A stretch of 64,000 nt of DNA, taken from NCBI RefSeq assembly GCF_022965805.1, contig NC_133103.1:31435635-31499634 (forward strand). Reading direction: 5' to 3'. The translations under genes and the position numbers were made by a program. This stretch comes from Primulina eburnea. Taxonomy: Eukaryota > Streptophyta > Magnoliopsida > Lamiales > Gesneriaceae. The notes under the pieces are model-generated. The model worked only from the letters and a program-made list of their open reading frames with translations. It ran no database searches and was not told the DNA's origin. This document shows, piece by piece, positions 33,346 through 44,671 of the stretch (position 1 is the stretch's first letter; the number at the start of each line of letters is the position of its first letter).

Positions 33346-33698
33346 GTAACCCTTTTAGTTAAGATTTTAATTTACCGTACAATTGCATGAATTTTATGAT
33401 TGTATGAGGAATTTTATAATTTACCATACAATTGCATGTTCTACCTGGTTGGGATTAAGAATTTAATTGTTTGATTTGAGGAATTTTAGGGACCCAATTG
33501 TAATAACCGATAATCTAAGCACCCAAAGTTCAATTTTTGAACTTTTAGGGGGCTAAAATGCAATTTCCAATTTTTCTGAGCATTAATTTCAAAATTTTGG
33601 GAAATGATGTTTGGGTTAATTTCCGATAAGGAATTTCTTAAGTTCAACATTATTAGATATTTTGGTATGTTTTGTCGCATGAAGGATATATGTTGCAG
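33346..33698 (+). other. Candidate intron between gag and protease (element IV)
   Basis: Intron-like AT-rich spacer. The donor is intact (ACTG|GTAACC, phase 1). By homology the original acceptor was at 33680, where cag|GGAGG now reads cat|GAAGG. A usable downstream acceptor, ttgcag, ends at 33698 and keeps the frame open into protease. Same codon position as the spacer of element II. Confidence 0.5.
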
Positions 33699-36600
33699 GT
33701 GTAGCCATGCATGCATTGCTAGATTCAGGGGCTACGCATTTGTTTAAATCCGAATCTTTCGTGAAGTGACTAGAAATCATACCAGTAGCGATGTATTCAG
33801 GGTTCAGAGTATCGATTCCATCCGAGGATCAAATGTCCATTTCCCAGATAGTGAAGAGATTGGAGCTTCGGTTACAGAAGTATAAGGTGCACGCAGATTT
33901 GATGGTGCTACCGTTGCCAGAGTTTGATATCATCTTGGGCATGGACTGACTATCTTCTCATGGTGCAGTCATAGACTTTCGACAGAGGTCAGTGTCTGTC
34001 AAACCACCCAGTGGGAAGCCATTTTTTTTCGAGGCAGCTAGACATCAACAGATGATGCACGTCATATCCTGCCTGTGTGCGAGAAATCTTATGAGGAGAG
34101 GCTATTAGGCATTCTTAGCCAACATCGTATCAGTGGCAGAGCCAGACAGTAGAGGCTGGAGGAAATTGATGTAGTCATGGAGTTCTCCGGTGTTTTCCAT
34201 GACGATGTTGCAGGCATCCCACCAGACAGAGAGGTGGACTTTTCGATTGAGCTCATGTCGCGCACAGTTCCGATATCTAAAGCGCCTGTAGAGATGAATG
34301 AGCTAAAGGATCAAATTCAGGATCTGATAGATAAGGGCTTCATTCGCCCTAGTTTTTCTCCTTGGGGTGCACCAGTTATTTTTGTTAAGAAGAAGGATGG
34401 CAGCATGCGACTGTGCATTGATTACAGAGAGCTGAACAGAGTCAGAGTTAAGAATAAGTATCCGTTGCCTAGAATCGAGGACTTATTTGATCAGCTTCAA
34501 GGAGCATCAGTGTTTTCCAAGATAGACATTTGATCCAGATATCATCAGCTGAAAGTGAGAGAGTCAGATGTGCATAAGACAGCCTTCCAGACGCGTTACG
34601 GACACTATTATTCTTGGTGATGCCCTTCGGTTTGATGAATGCGTTAGCCATCTTCATGGATCTCATGAATTGCGTGTTTCAGCCATATTTATATCAATTC
34701 GTCATAGTCTTCATTGACGATATTCGGATCTATTCAAAGAGCAGGGAGGATCAGAGTCAGCATCTGAGGACAGTGTTACAGACTCTACAGGATAGACGAA
34801 TGTATGCCAAGTTCAATAAATGTGAGTTCTGGCTTGACAGGGTGGCATTCTTAGGTCACATTGTATCTCAGAATGGCATAGATGTCGACCCCAGCAAAGT
34901 GGAGGTAGTAAGAGATTGGCCAGTTCCTAAGAGCGTGACAGAGATCCGAAATTTCTTGGGATTGGCAGGCTATTACAGGAAGTTCATCCAGGGCTTCTCT
35001 TATATCATGGTGCCTATGACCGTCTTGACAAAGAAGAATGTCAAGTTTATTTGGGGACTGAGTGTCAGGAGAGCTTTGATAGACTGAAGCTAGAATTGAA
35101 CACTGCACCAGTACTAGCTATGCCATCAGGGCAGGGGGAGTTTGTAGTCTTCACAGATGCATAAAAGCTTGGTTTGGGCGCGGTTCTGATGCAGTAGGAC
35201 AGAGTGATAGCCTACGCATCCAGACAGCCGAAGGTCCATGAGAAGAACTATCTGACTCATGACCTCGAGCTAGTAGCAATGGTACTTTTCCTGAAGATTT
35301 GGAGACACTATCTGTATGGGGAGAAGTGCAGGATTTTTACAAATCATAAGAGCCTGAAATACTTCTTCACACAGAAGGAACTGAATATGCGACAGAGGAG
35401 GTGGCTTGAGCTGGTGAAGGACTATGATTGTGACATTAACTACCATCCGAGTAAAGCTAATGTTGTGGTAGACGCTTTGAGCAGGAAGCACGCAGTGATT
35501 GCTCATCTGTCGATGTAGAGACCGCTCCATGATGAGATTCAGAGATTTGAGCTTACAGTTTATGCCAGGGGCGAAGCCCCGAATCTTGCTACTCTAACAG
35601 TACAGCCGACTCTGAGACAGAATCCGGACAGGGAATAATTCTGACGAGCAGTTGCAGAAGTGAAGACAGAGGGACGAGGCTAAGGGACAGATACTGTATA
35701 CAATTGTGGACGGCATAGTTAGATATAGGGACCGCCTATGGGTTACTGACAGTGATTCCCTCAGAGCATATATGTTGAGTGAGACCCACAGCACCCCGTA
35801 CTCCATCAATCCAGGGAGTACGAAAATTTATAAGGATCTACAGACTCTGTATTTACGGCCGGGCATGAAGCGGGATATCCTGCGATTTGTCACCACCGGG
35901 TGTTTGACTTGTCAGCAGGTCAAGGCAGAGCATCAAAGACCAGCAGGGAAGTTGAGACCACTCCCTATTCCCGAGTGTAAATGGGAAAACATTGCTATGG
36001 ATTTTGTGACAGGAAGATTACTGGAGGATTCGATGCCATCAAGGTGATTGTTGATCGGCTCACTAAATCAGCTCATTTCTTACCGATCAGGAATACATTC
36101 ACCATGACTCAGTACGCAGAGCTGTGCATCATATTGATAGTCAGACTACACGAGATTCCAGTGTCCATAGTGCCAGACAGGGATCCAAGGTTCACTCTGC
36201 ATTCTGGAAGAGTCTCCATCAGGCGCTGGGTACAAAGTTATTGTTCAGTACTGCTTTCCATCCTCAGACAGACGGCCAGTGATAGATGGTGATTCAGATT
36301 CTGGAGGACCTACTCCGAGCATACATGATCGACTTCCAGGGCAGCTGGGAGCCGAAGTTACCTCTTGTGGAGTTCACATACAACAACAGTTATCAGGCAT
36401 CGATAGGTATGGCTCCGTACGAGGCACTTTACGGGAGGAAGTGTAGGTCGCCAGTTTATTTGGACGAGGTAGGAGAGCGAGCAGAGTTAGGTCCGGATAT
36501 TGTCAGACAGACAGCAGATTTAGTGGCCAGGATTCGGGACAGGATGAAGACTGCACAGAGCCGTCAGAAGAGCTATGCTGATCAAAGGCGGTGAGACCTT

Positions 36601-37075
36601 GAGTTCCCAGTAGGGGATCATGTTTTCGTGAAGGTCGCACCGATGAAGTGCGTGATGAGGTTCGGGAAGAAGGGCAAGCTCAACCCTAGATTCATTGGGC
36701 CATTTGAGATCTGAGAGAGAGTTGGGACACTCGCATACAGAGTTGATTTACCGCCAAATCTGGCGGGAGTTCATAATGTGTTCCAAGTCTCCATGTTGCG
36801 GAAGTACATGTCGAATCCTTCGCATGTGATTAACTATGAGCCACTTCAACTGACATCGTACCTATCATTCAAGGAGAGACCCACACAGATACTGACAGGT
36901 AGGAAAAGACACTCCGGAACAAGGTGATCCAGCTGGTCAAGGTCTGTAATGCCCAAGAATTAATCACTGCAATTAACGATGATTGATTTATCATTTCATG
37001 TGATTATGACGGGATTAATCGGGACACCGAGAAATGTATTCAGAAATAAAATTATGAAAGATATGAGAATGCCAG

Positions 37076-37230
37076 ACCGCACCTGCGGTAAGGGGAGGAC
37101 CGCACCCGCGGTGGTGCTACGGGAATTTGAAAGAATCGATACAGCAGGGTGACCGCACCCGCGGTGCTTACGAGACCGCACCCGCGGTGCAAGACCGCAC
37201 CCGCGGTGCTAATGCGACCGCACCCGCGGT
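37076..37230 (+). promoter_or_regulatory. ACCGC-GCGGT palindrome doublets in LTR of element V
   Basis: Six copies of ACCGCACCCGCGGT (the first with one change) start at 37076, 37099, 37152, 37175, 37194 and 37217. Spacings are 23, 53, 23, 19 and 23 bp, so three doublets 23 bp apart. Each motif is an inverted repeat ACCGC-N4-GCGGT. The array ends about 58 bp before the TATA tract. The second copy is in the 3' LTR at 42544-42698. Confidence 0.7.
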
Positions 37231-37450
37231 GTTGCGTGTCTTGCGGAAAATGAGCCATGTGCCGGAATGCATGCGCGAGTTGTCTAGATATATATATAGA
37301 CATGCAAGTCGGTTTTCAGAACATAAATGGAGGAGAAAGAGTCGAAGCTTTGGCACGAGAAATCCTTACGCCTTTTGTGAAAAATCCGTCCGTCTGAATT
37401 TGAATCCGACTTCGGTATCGAGTTCCTAGCAACGTAGGCTACAACTGGAC

Positions 37451-38768
37451 GTAAGTTTTACTACGTTTTGACATGCTTTGAAATTATGGTATTGTCAGAA
37501 TTGAATGGAACTCATATATGTTGTTCTTGACATGTTAGACATCGTAGAATCGAAGTCAGATTAAGAAACGGACTGAATATGAACTTGTTATGATTTCAGA
37601 ATAAGATTGAATAAGAATTGATATCCAGATTGAGTGGTTATCGATTATGAGATATTAGAATTAATATCTGATTGAAATGGTATTGTTGGGTATATTGATA
37701 TGATACCGTTATGCCATCGATATTGAATTAGGTTAAGTATTGAGCAGAACAGATTTGATTCGAGTGGTGTATTGATATTATACTCCTCGATATTTTTCTT
37801 GTCAGATCGATATTGACAGGTTTTGAGTTCGAGACTTCGACAGAGCCAGAGTATCAGAACGAAAGGTATAAATTAATGTTGAGTTGGGATTGCACAACTC
37901 GAGTAAGGTTTGACTCGAGTTTCCCTAAATCACATACTTTTACTTATTGCATTGATATTTGCAATTAATCAGACTTATGATTGTAGTCTATTGATTTATA
38001 GCTACTGTGTGATAAGATTGATATTTGTAGCCTATTGATTTATAGCTACTGCATGTAATGACTGCTGATTCGCTAGTCATTGACTGATTTGCTTAGATAC
38101 TGACTGTATGTATGGATTACTGAGTCGTTGAGTCATAGGCTGATTCGCCTAGTCACCGGCTGATTCGTCGGGTTATTGACTGATTCGTCTTACTATAGGC
38201 TGATTCGCCTAGTCACCGGCTGATTCGTTGGGTTATAGACTGATTCGTCTAAACTTAAGCTGATTCGCTTAATTACAGGCTGATTCGTCTGGTTACTTGG
38301 CTGATTCGCCTAATTACTGGCTGATTCGTCAGGTTATTGACTGAGTCGTCAATTCTGCGGCTGATTCGCCCAGACACTGGAGATATTAATTATATCGATG
38401 CCGTTTAGGGATTGATTCATTCCTATCGACTGAGATTCGATATAATTACCTATATCCAGACATCGGGATCCCTAGGATAGAGTTGAGTCGAGTCTGAGAC
38501 GACGCGTCAGTGGAGTCGAGTCTGAGACGACGCGTCGGTTGAGTTGAGTCCGATACGACATGTTGAGTTACAGTGTTATATCATTCATGAATATTGAATG
38601 CCTGAGATTGATTTATGTTTCTGATTTGATACATGTTATGAATATTTCTTATATGCTTTCGTATATGTTTTTATATGATTGCATTTATACATTGTTTATA
38701 CTGGGATATTTATATCTCACCGGAGTTATCCGGCTGTTGTCTTGTTTTGTATGTGTGCATGACAACAG
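37451..38768 (+). other. Candidate leader intron within LTR of element V
   Basis: Donor ggac|GTAAGT at 37451 and acceptor gacaacag|gtgggg ending at 38768; predicted length 1318 nt. Both ends are conserved in elements I and III, the middle is not. The 20 bp tandem array lies inside it. Inferred. Confidence 0.45.
38120..38380 (+). repeat. 20 bp tandem repeat array in LTR of element V
   Basis: Thirteen consecutive units, mostly CTGATTCG plus 12 variable bases, starting every 20 bp from 38120 (one 21 bp step near 38280-38301). The 5' 8 bp are nearly fixed and the rest varies. Repeated in the 3' LTR at 43588-43847. Confidence 0.85.
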
Positions 38769-39078
38769 GTGGGGCTGGATCAGGGTCAAGAAGAGGATGA
38801 GAGAAGACGAGTTTAGCGTGGTGATTCCGGACTTGGTTTAGAGATAGGGTTAGACACTTGATATTAGTTGTTAAACCCTAGTTGAATAAATATATGTTGT
38901 ACAGGACTTGTACTTTTATACTGAGATGTATGTTCATGTTTAATATGTAATTTGAGTAAATTACATTACGTTTCCGCTGTGTATTTTTAAAAAAAAAATT
39001 TAGACCCTGTTTTATAATTGATTAATTAGTCCCAAACATGATTAAGAACTTGATTAGCGTCCGGGTCCCCACAACAGG

Positions 39079-39090
39079 TGGTATCAGAGC
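39079..39090 (+). other. Primer-binding site of element V (tRNA-Met)
   Basis: TGGTATCAGAGC, perfect, 5 nt after the LTR end. Confidence 0.92.
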
Positions 39091-39359
39091 TGTAGGTACT
39101 AGAACTGTAGATTCTTTAGATTGAGATAGAAGAGGCTAGTGAGCGGGGTAGATTGAATTTTCTTTCCTTGCTTGTGATTGCTAGCATGACTTACTGCTTT
39201 ATATAATACATGTTACTTGATTTATCTGATTTGATTTTGTAATATGTATTATTGGCACGAATCTGAATTGATTCTCGATCAGCAGTAAGATGATCGGAGG
39301 AGAGATTGAATTGAAACAGATGTGTTGGATTGGGCTACTAATCCTTTTGAGTTTCAGAT

Positions 39360-40469
39360 ATGCCTCCCAGAAGAATCCCAGAACAGGGTAGTACATCGAA
39401 TCCTCCAATGGATGTAACACCAACTCCAATGGAAACCTTGCTGAAGAGGTTTCAGTCATTCAAACCACCCACTCTGAAAGGTACTGAGACATCGGTCGAG
39501 TGTGAGAGTTGGGTAGGTAGTATTGAGTTGCTGTTTGATTCACTGGAGTACAGTGATGAGCGCCGGATTAAATTGATTGGACACCAGTTGCTTGATGTTG
39601 CACAAAGCTGGTGGGTTACAATGAAGAGGGCCTTGGAGCAACGAGGTACGATTATTACTTGGGATGTATTTAAAACTGAGTTTTATCAGAGATTTTTTCC
39701 AATACCGTACAGAAAGGACAAGGGGGCGGAGTTTGCCAATTTGAGACAGGGTCAGCTGAACATTGAAGAATATGTGACCAAGTTCTCGACCTTGTTGAAG
39801 TTTGCTCCACATGTGGCTGGAAATGACGAAGCCATTGCCGATCAATTCATCAATGGCTTGAATCCCGATATATTTACATTGGTGAACACAGGGCGACCCA
39901 ATAACTTTGCTGATGCCATGAATAGAGCAAAGGGCGCTGAAGCAGGCCTGATAAGGCAGAGAGGAGCTGAATTTGTTCCTCCAGTGTCGAGACCACAGCA
40001 ACCACTTCCCCGATTCGTGAGTGGCAGTAGCAGTGGTGGAAAGACCGATTTTCTGAAGGCTAGAGGAAAGCAGTTTAAGACGTCTGTCGGCAGTTCTTCT
40101 AGCTCTAGTGGTTCTCAGCAGAGTTATACCGGCGTTTACTGCGGAAATTGTGGAGGGAGACATTCCACTGAGCAATGCCAAGGAGTACTTGGTAGTTGCC
40201 ACTTCTGCAAGCAACAGAGACATTTTGCCAGAGTATGTCCACAGAGGGGTTCCCAAAGATCCCAGGGAACCGAAGCATCTGGATCAGCGGCCCAGTGGAG
40301 TAGACGATCAGCTGCCGTTCCTTCATTTCAGCCAGCACCATCTCAGTCACAGCAGAGGCCAGGAGGAAGCCAGACAGTTGGCCAGCCTCCTAGACAGCAG
40401 GCCAGAGTATTTGCTTTGACCGAGGAACAGGCTCAGGAAGCACCAGATGATGATGTTGCCGGTAACTGA
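39360..40469 (+). CDS. Intact gag polyprotein of element V (369 aa)
   Basis: The only undamaged retrotransposon gag ORF in the window. It would form the structural particle that packages element RNA in the cytoplasm. The N-terminus (MPPRRIPEQG) matches the start of related gags. The retrotransposon gag core spans about residues 40-190 (SWWVTMKRAL, FYQRFFPIPYRKD, FINGLNPDIF). A Ser-rich linker near 225-255 precedes two knuckles: CGNCGGRHSTEQC near 261 and CHFCKQQRHFARVC near 280, where Arg replaces the usual Gly before His. A Gln/Ser-rich tail follows. The stop falls exactly at the gag/protease boundary (GN-stop, where element I reads on into protease). It is preserved while the pol beside it has decayed, which suggests selection on gag or recent copying from a gag-only master. 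Confidence 0.85.
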   Translation: MPPRRIPEQGSTSNPPMDVTPTPMETLLKRFQSFKPPTLKGTETSVECESWVGSIELLFDSLEYSDERRIKLIGHQLLDVAQSWWVTMKRALEQRGTIITWDVFKTEFYQRFFPIPYRKDKGAEFANLRQGQLNIEEYVTKFSTLLKFAPHVAGNDEAIADQFINGLNPDIFTLVNTGRPNNFADAMNRAKGAEAGLIRQRGAEFVPPVSRPQQPLPRFVSGSSSGGKTDFLKARGKQFKTSVGSSSSSSGSQQSYTGVYCGNCGGRHSTEQCQGVLGSCHFCKQQRHFARVCPQRGSQRSQGTEASGSAAQWSRRSAAVPSFQPAPSQSQQRPGGSQTVGQPPRQQARVFALTEEQAQEAPDDDVAGN

Positions 40470-42374
40470 TTTGTTTGATTTTCCTGCATATGTACTGAGG
40501 GTTACCGGTGCTTCACATATTTTTATTTCTGAGAGATTTGCATTGATGCATGCATTATCTGTTGAGTCCTTATTTACTGTAGTAGTGTTTCTTTCCTTGA
40601 GAAAAGATCTTGTATCAGTGATTTCTGTTAGATCTTGTATACTACAGTAGGATGAGAATGAGATCGAGTTAGATCGTGTGGTAGCTTGCATTGTACTGGT
40701 GTTCTATGATTTTAGAACTGCATTACTGATATTGATATGCTGATCAAGTACATAGCTACCATAGATTAATTCCAGAAGATGGTGAGAATTAAACTTGAGA
40801 TGATCAAGAAATGAATATTGTACGATTAGAATTCTAGACTGAGAATTCCTTTGATATTCGTACTAGCTATAACTCGATTATTACAGAAAGGAGCAGAATG
40901 ACTCCTTATGTATTCAGTTGATTTACTGAAATTGAGTCTATCATTGGCTGATTTACCAATGATAAGAAAGTTCTCGATGTTTTCTCTGATAAGACTTCAG
41001 ATCTGATTCCAATCAGAGAGATTGATTTTAGTCTTGAACTGATCTTAGAAATTGTTGAAATTTTGAATCCTGATTGAGAAAGATAGTAGACAATCAAGAT
41101 TATATTGTACAGTCCGAACCAGAGTTGATTTCGAATCGATAGCAGTTTAAAAAGCTGATTAGAATATTTAGAACTCAATATCGATAGTCAGAACAGAGTG
41201 TCGATCAGAGTAACAGATACGTGATTTTGTATTTTGTATGAGATTGATTATTCTGTGATGTCAGAGGTGTCACAAATGTACAGCAAAGATTGATAGTGAT
41301 AGTCAGAGCCGAATACCAGGTAGGTATTACCTCTTTAATTTATGTTATTAACTGATTGTATATGTCAAATAGTTCGAATCAGAAAGGACAGATAGTGTCA
41401 GAAACTTACAGTAATGGATTCAGTGTTCAGTCTGATGATTGAGAATGTATTGTATTCGAACAGATAGTTGTGATATAGACAGATGAGATCAGTTATAACA
41501 GAATTATACTGAAATGTTGGCAGAAATTATACGGATATGTCTGAATTGCTAACAGAAAAGACAGAAAGATAGAAATCAGAAGATTATTACAGATTTTTTA
41601 TAGTTCTGAACAGAAATGGGACTACATTTCTATGGCTTTCGTAATGAAATTACCGCCATTTTCTTTAGATTAAGATATGATATGATTATGATTGACAGAT
41701 TATTCAATCTATATCTATCAGTTTGTACCAGATTACGTACAAACAGAACCAGATGACATAGATCAATGTCAAAGAAATAGTCAGATTGACGAGAATGCAA
41801 GAATTAGATGATATCAGATTGTGATTTTGACGGAGTTGTACTTGTGATAGATTATATCATAAGCTCTCTTGTGCAGATTTATTACAGATTGACAGATAGT
41901 CAGAGTAGATTACCAGATATTGACAGATAATTGTAGAGCTTTGGTACTGGATGTTATTACTAGTTGATATAGATTATTATCATGACATGATTGATTGTAT
42001 GACAGTAGCTATCAAGATAGTTCAGAATGGACTGATTTAAGAAACCAACGTTGGATAATAACGATTGGTAATTGAAGATGAAGATTGATTATGTTCTAGA
42101 TTGGGATAAACAGATAGGATAACAACTACAGATGGTATTGTTATGTTATAGATTGCAGATTGGCATATACGGATGTTGTATAGCCAGTAATGCAGGATTG
42201 ATTCGACTAGAACGAGTGGAAGAAGGATTATGATATTATAATTCTTGACTTCTGATTCCAGACCAGAATCAGAGCTTGATCAAAGAAAAATACCTCAGAA
42301 TGATGTTAGTAAAACGAGTTTGGATGTTAAACTCTGTTATTCATTTCTTCTAACAGATTTGGATTGCTTGTGGA
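40470..42374 (+). pseudogene. Eroded pol remnant of element V
   Basis: About 1.9 kb without open frames. Protease homology is readable at 40470-40640 (GASHIFISERFAL in one frame, near 40507-40545). Integrase-like homology is near 41610-41760 and aligns with the equivalent part of element III. RT motifs are not recognisable. Confidence 0.75.
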
Positions 42375-42392
42375 GAGTTCGAGGACGAACTC
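42375..42392 (+). other. Hairpin upstream of polypurine tract (element V)
   Basis: GAGTTCGAGGACGAACTC: perfect 7 bp stem, AGGA loop, identical to that of element III, about 7 nt before the polypurine tract at 42399-42412. Confidence 0.75.
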
Positions 42393-42412
42393 AGATCTAA
42401 GAGGGGGAGAAA

Positions 42413-44541
42413 TGTAATGCCCAAGAATTAATCACTGCAATTAACGATGATTGATTTATCATTTCATGTGATTATGACGGGATTAATCGGGACACCGAGA
42501 AATGTATTCAGAAATAAAATTATGAAAGATATGAGAATGCCAGACCGCACCCGCGGTAAGGGGAGGACCGCACCCGCGGTGGTGCTACGGGAATTTGAAA
42601 GAATCGATACAGCAGGGTGACCGCACCCGCGGTGCTTACGAGACCGCACCCGCGGTGCAAGACCGCACCCGCGGTGCTAATGCGACCGCACCCGCGGTGT
42701 TGCGTGTCTTGCGGAAAATGAGCCATGTGCCGGAATGCATGCGCGAGTTGTCTAGATATATATATAGACATGCAAGTCGGTTTTCAGAACATAAATGGAG
42801 GAGAAAGGGTCGAAGCTTTGGCACGAGAAATCCTTACGCCTTTTGTGAAAAATCCGTCCGTCTGAATTTGAATCCGACTTCGGTATCGAGTTCCTAGCAA
42901 CGTAGGCTACAACTGGACGTAAGTTTTACTACGTTTTGACATGCTTTGAAATTATGGTATTGTCAGAATTGAATGGAACTCATATATGTTGTTCTTGACA
43001 TGTTAGACATCGTAGAATCGAAGTCAGATTAAGAAACGGACTGAATATGAACTTGTTATGATTTCAGAATAAGATTGAATAAGAATTGATATCCAGATTG
43101 AGTGGTTATCGATTATGAGATATTAGAATTAATATCTGATTGAAATGGTATTGTTGGGTATATTGATATTTTACCGTTATGCCATCGATATTGAATTAGG
43201 TTAAGTATTGAGCAGAACAGATTTGATTCGAGTGGTGTATTGATATTATACTCCTCGATATTTTTCTTGTCAGATCGATATTGACAGGTTTTGAGTTCGA
43301 GACTTCGACAGAGCCAGAGTATCAGAACGAAAGGTATAAATTAATGTTGAGTTGGGATTGTACAACTCGAGTGAGGTTTGACTCGAGTTTCCCTAAATCA
43401 CATACTTTTACTTATTGCATTGATATTTGCAATTAATCAGACTTATGATTGTAGTCTATTGATTTATAGCTACTGTGTGATAAGATTGATATTTGTAGCC
43501 TATTGATTTATAGCTACTGCATGTAATGACTGCTGATTCGCTAGTCATTGACTGATTTGCTTAGATACTGACTGTATGTATGGATTACTGAGTCGTTGAG
43601 TCATAGGCTGATTCGCCTAGTCACCGGCTGATTCGTCGGGTTATTGACTGATTCGTCTTACTATAGGCTGATTCGCCTAGTCACCGGCTGATTCGTCGGG
43701 TTATAGACTGATTCGTCTAAACTTAAGCTGATTCGCTTAATTACAGGCTGATTCGTCTGGTTATTGGCTGATTCGTCTAATTACTGGCTGATTCGTCAGG
43801 TTATTGACTGAGTCGTCAATTCTGCGGCTGATTCGCCCAGACACTGGAGATATTAATTATATCGATGCCGTTTAGGGATTGATTCATTCCTATCGACTGA
43901 GATTCGATATAATTACCTATATCCAGACATCGGGATCCCTAGGATAGAGTTGAGTCGAGTCTGAGACGACGCGTCAGTGGAGTCGAGTCTGAGACGACGC
44001 GTCGGTTGAGTTGAGTCCGATACGACATGTTGAGTTACAGTGTTATATCATTCATGATTATTGAATGCCTGAGATTGATTTATGTTTCTGATTTGATACA
44101 TGTTATGAATATTTCTTATATGCTTTCGTATATGTTTTTATATGATTGTATTTATACATTGTTTATACTGGGATATTTATATCTCACCGGAGTTATCCGG
44201 CTGTTGTCTTGTTTTGTATGTGTGCATGACAACAGGTGGGGCTGGATCAGGGTCAAGAAGAGGATGAGAGAAGACGAGTTTAGCGTGGTGATTCCGGACT
44301 TGGTTTAGAGATAGGGTTAGACACTTGATATTAGTTGTTAAACCCTAGTTGAATAAATATATGTTGTACAGGACTTGTACTTTTATACTGAGATGTATGT
44401 TCATGTTTAATATGTAATTTGAGTAAATTACATTACGTTTCCGCTGTGTATTTTTTTAAAAAAAAATTTAGACCATGTTTTATAATTGATTAATTAGTCC
44501 CAAACATGATTAAGAACTTGATTAGCGTCCGGGTCCCCACA
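42413..44541 (+). repeat. 3' LTR of element V (2129 bp)
   Basis: Copy of the 5' LTR at an offset of 5468 bp, same length. Palindrome doublets recur at 42544-42698 and the 20 bp array at 43588-43847. Confidence 0.95.
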
Positions 44542-44635
44542 AGGTCAAGTGGCTGAATCATTCCGATGAGGAGGCTACTTGGGAGACCGAGACCGAGATG
44601 AGGAGTCGCTATCCGGAGTTATTCGGTACATTCTG

Positions 44636-44653
44636 AATTTTGTGGACGAAATT
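44636..44653 (+). other. Hairpin upstream of polypurine tract (element IV)
   Basis: AATTTTGTGGACGAAATT: 7 bp stem with one T-G wobble and a TGGA loop, overlapping the pol stop codon and ending about 7 nt before the polypurine tract. Confidence 0.65.
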
Positions 44654-44659
44654 TTATTC

Positions 44660-44670
44660 AAGGGGGAGAG
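44660..44670 (+). other. Polypurine tract of element IV
   Basis: AAGGGGGAGAG directly upstream of the 3' LTR start (tgtaaggtc). Confidence 0.85.
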
Positions 44671-44671
44671 T

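Larger units (their letters stand above)
36945..39073 (+). repeat. 5' LTR of element V (2129 bp)
   Basis: Runs tgtaatgccc...gtccccaca. Contains palindrome doublets (37076-37230), a TATA tract (about 37287-37298), a splice donor at 37451, a 20 bp tandem array (38120-38380), an acceptor ending at 38768, and a block shared with elements I and III (ccggagttatccggctgttg). Confidence 0.95.
36945..44541 (+). mobile_element. Element V: non-autonomous gag-only gypsy (TR-GAG type)
   Basis: Complete element of 7597 bp: 5' LTR 36945-39073, internal 39074-42412, 3' LTR 42413-44541. Target duplication aggtc (36940-36944 and 44542-44546) lies within the chromodomain codons of element IV, which resume in frame after it. 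The LTRs differ at about 11 positions by eye. The internal region has a PBS, an intact gag ORF, 1.9 kb of eroded pol, a hairpin and a polypurine tract. Confidence 0.95.
32318..44636 (+). pseudogene. Element IV gag-pol, split by element V
   Basis: Gag starts at ATG 32318 (proline-rich N-terminus, then GWIRSLELHFEYL, LWWEGA) and is open to a frameshift near 32887. A knuckle (CFVCGHEGHKAADC) is near 33217-33260. After a spacer (33346-33680 or 33698) comes protease (ALLDSGATHLF, near 33710). RT is at 34177-35087 with FIDD and a stop in the highly conserved DLR region. RNase H and tether are at 35150-35518. Integrase runs 35706-36594, with the zinc-site histidine of YSIHPG replaced by asparagine (YSINPG). 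The chromodomain tail begins before 36944 and ends after element V (VKWLNHSDEEATWE, stop TGA 44634-44636). Multiple stops and frameshifts; non-functional. Confidence 0.9.

Noticed and set aside
36996..37429. Short open frames with TAGAV and RTRGA repeats (also 42464-42897)
   Set aside because: Translations of the ACCGCACCCGCGGT motif array in the element V LTR; not genes.
38120..38380. Regular array considered as a CRISPR-like repeat
   Set aside because: Units are contiguous 20 bp tandem repeats without unique spacers, inside a plant LTR.
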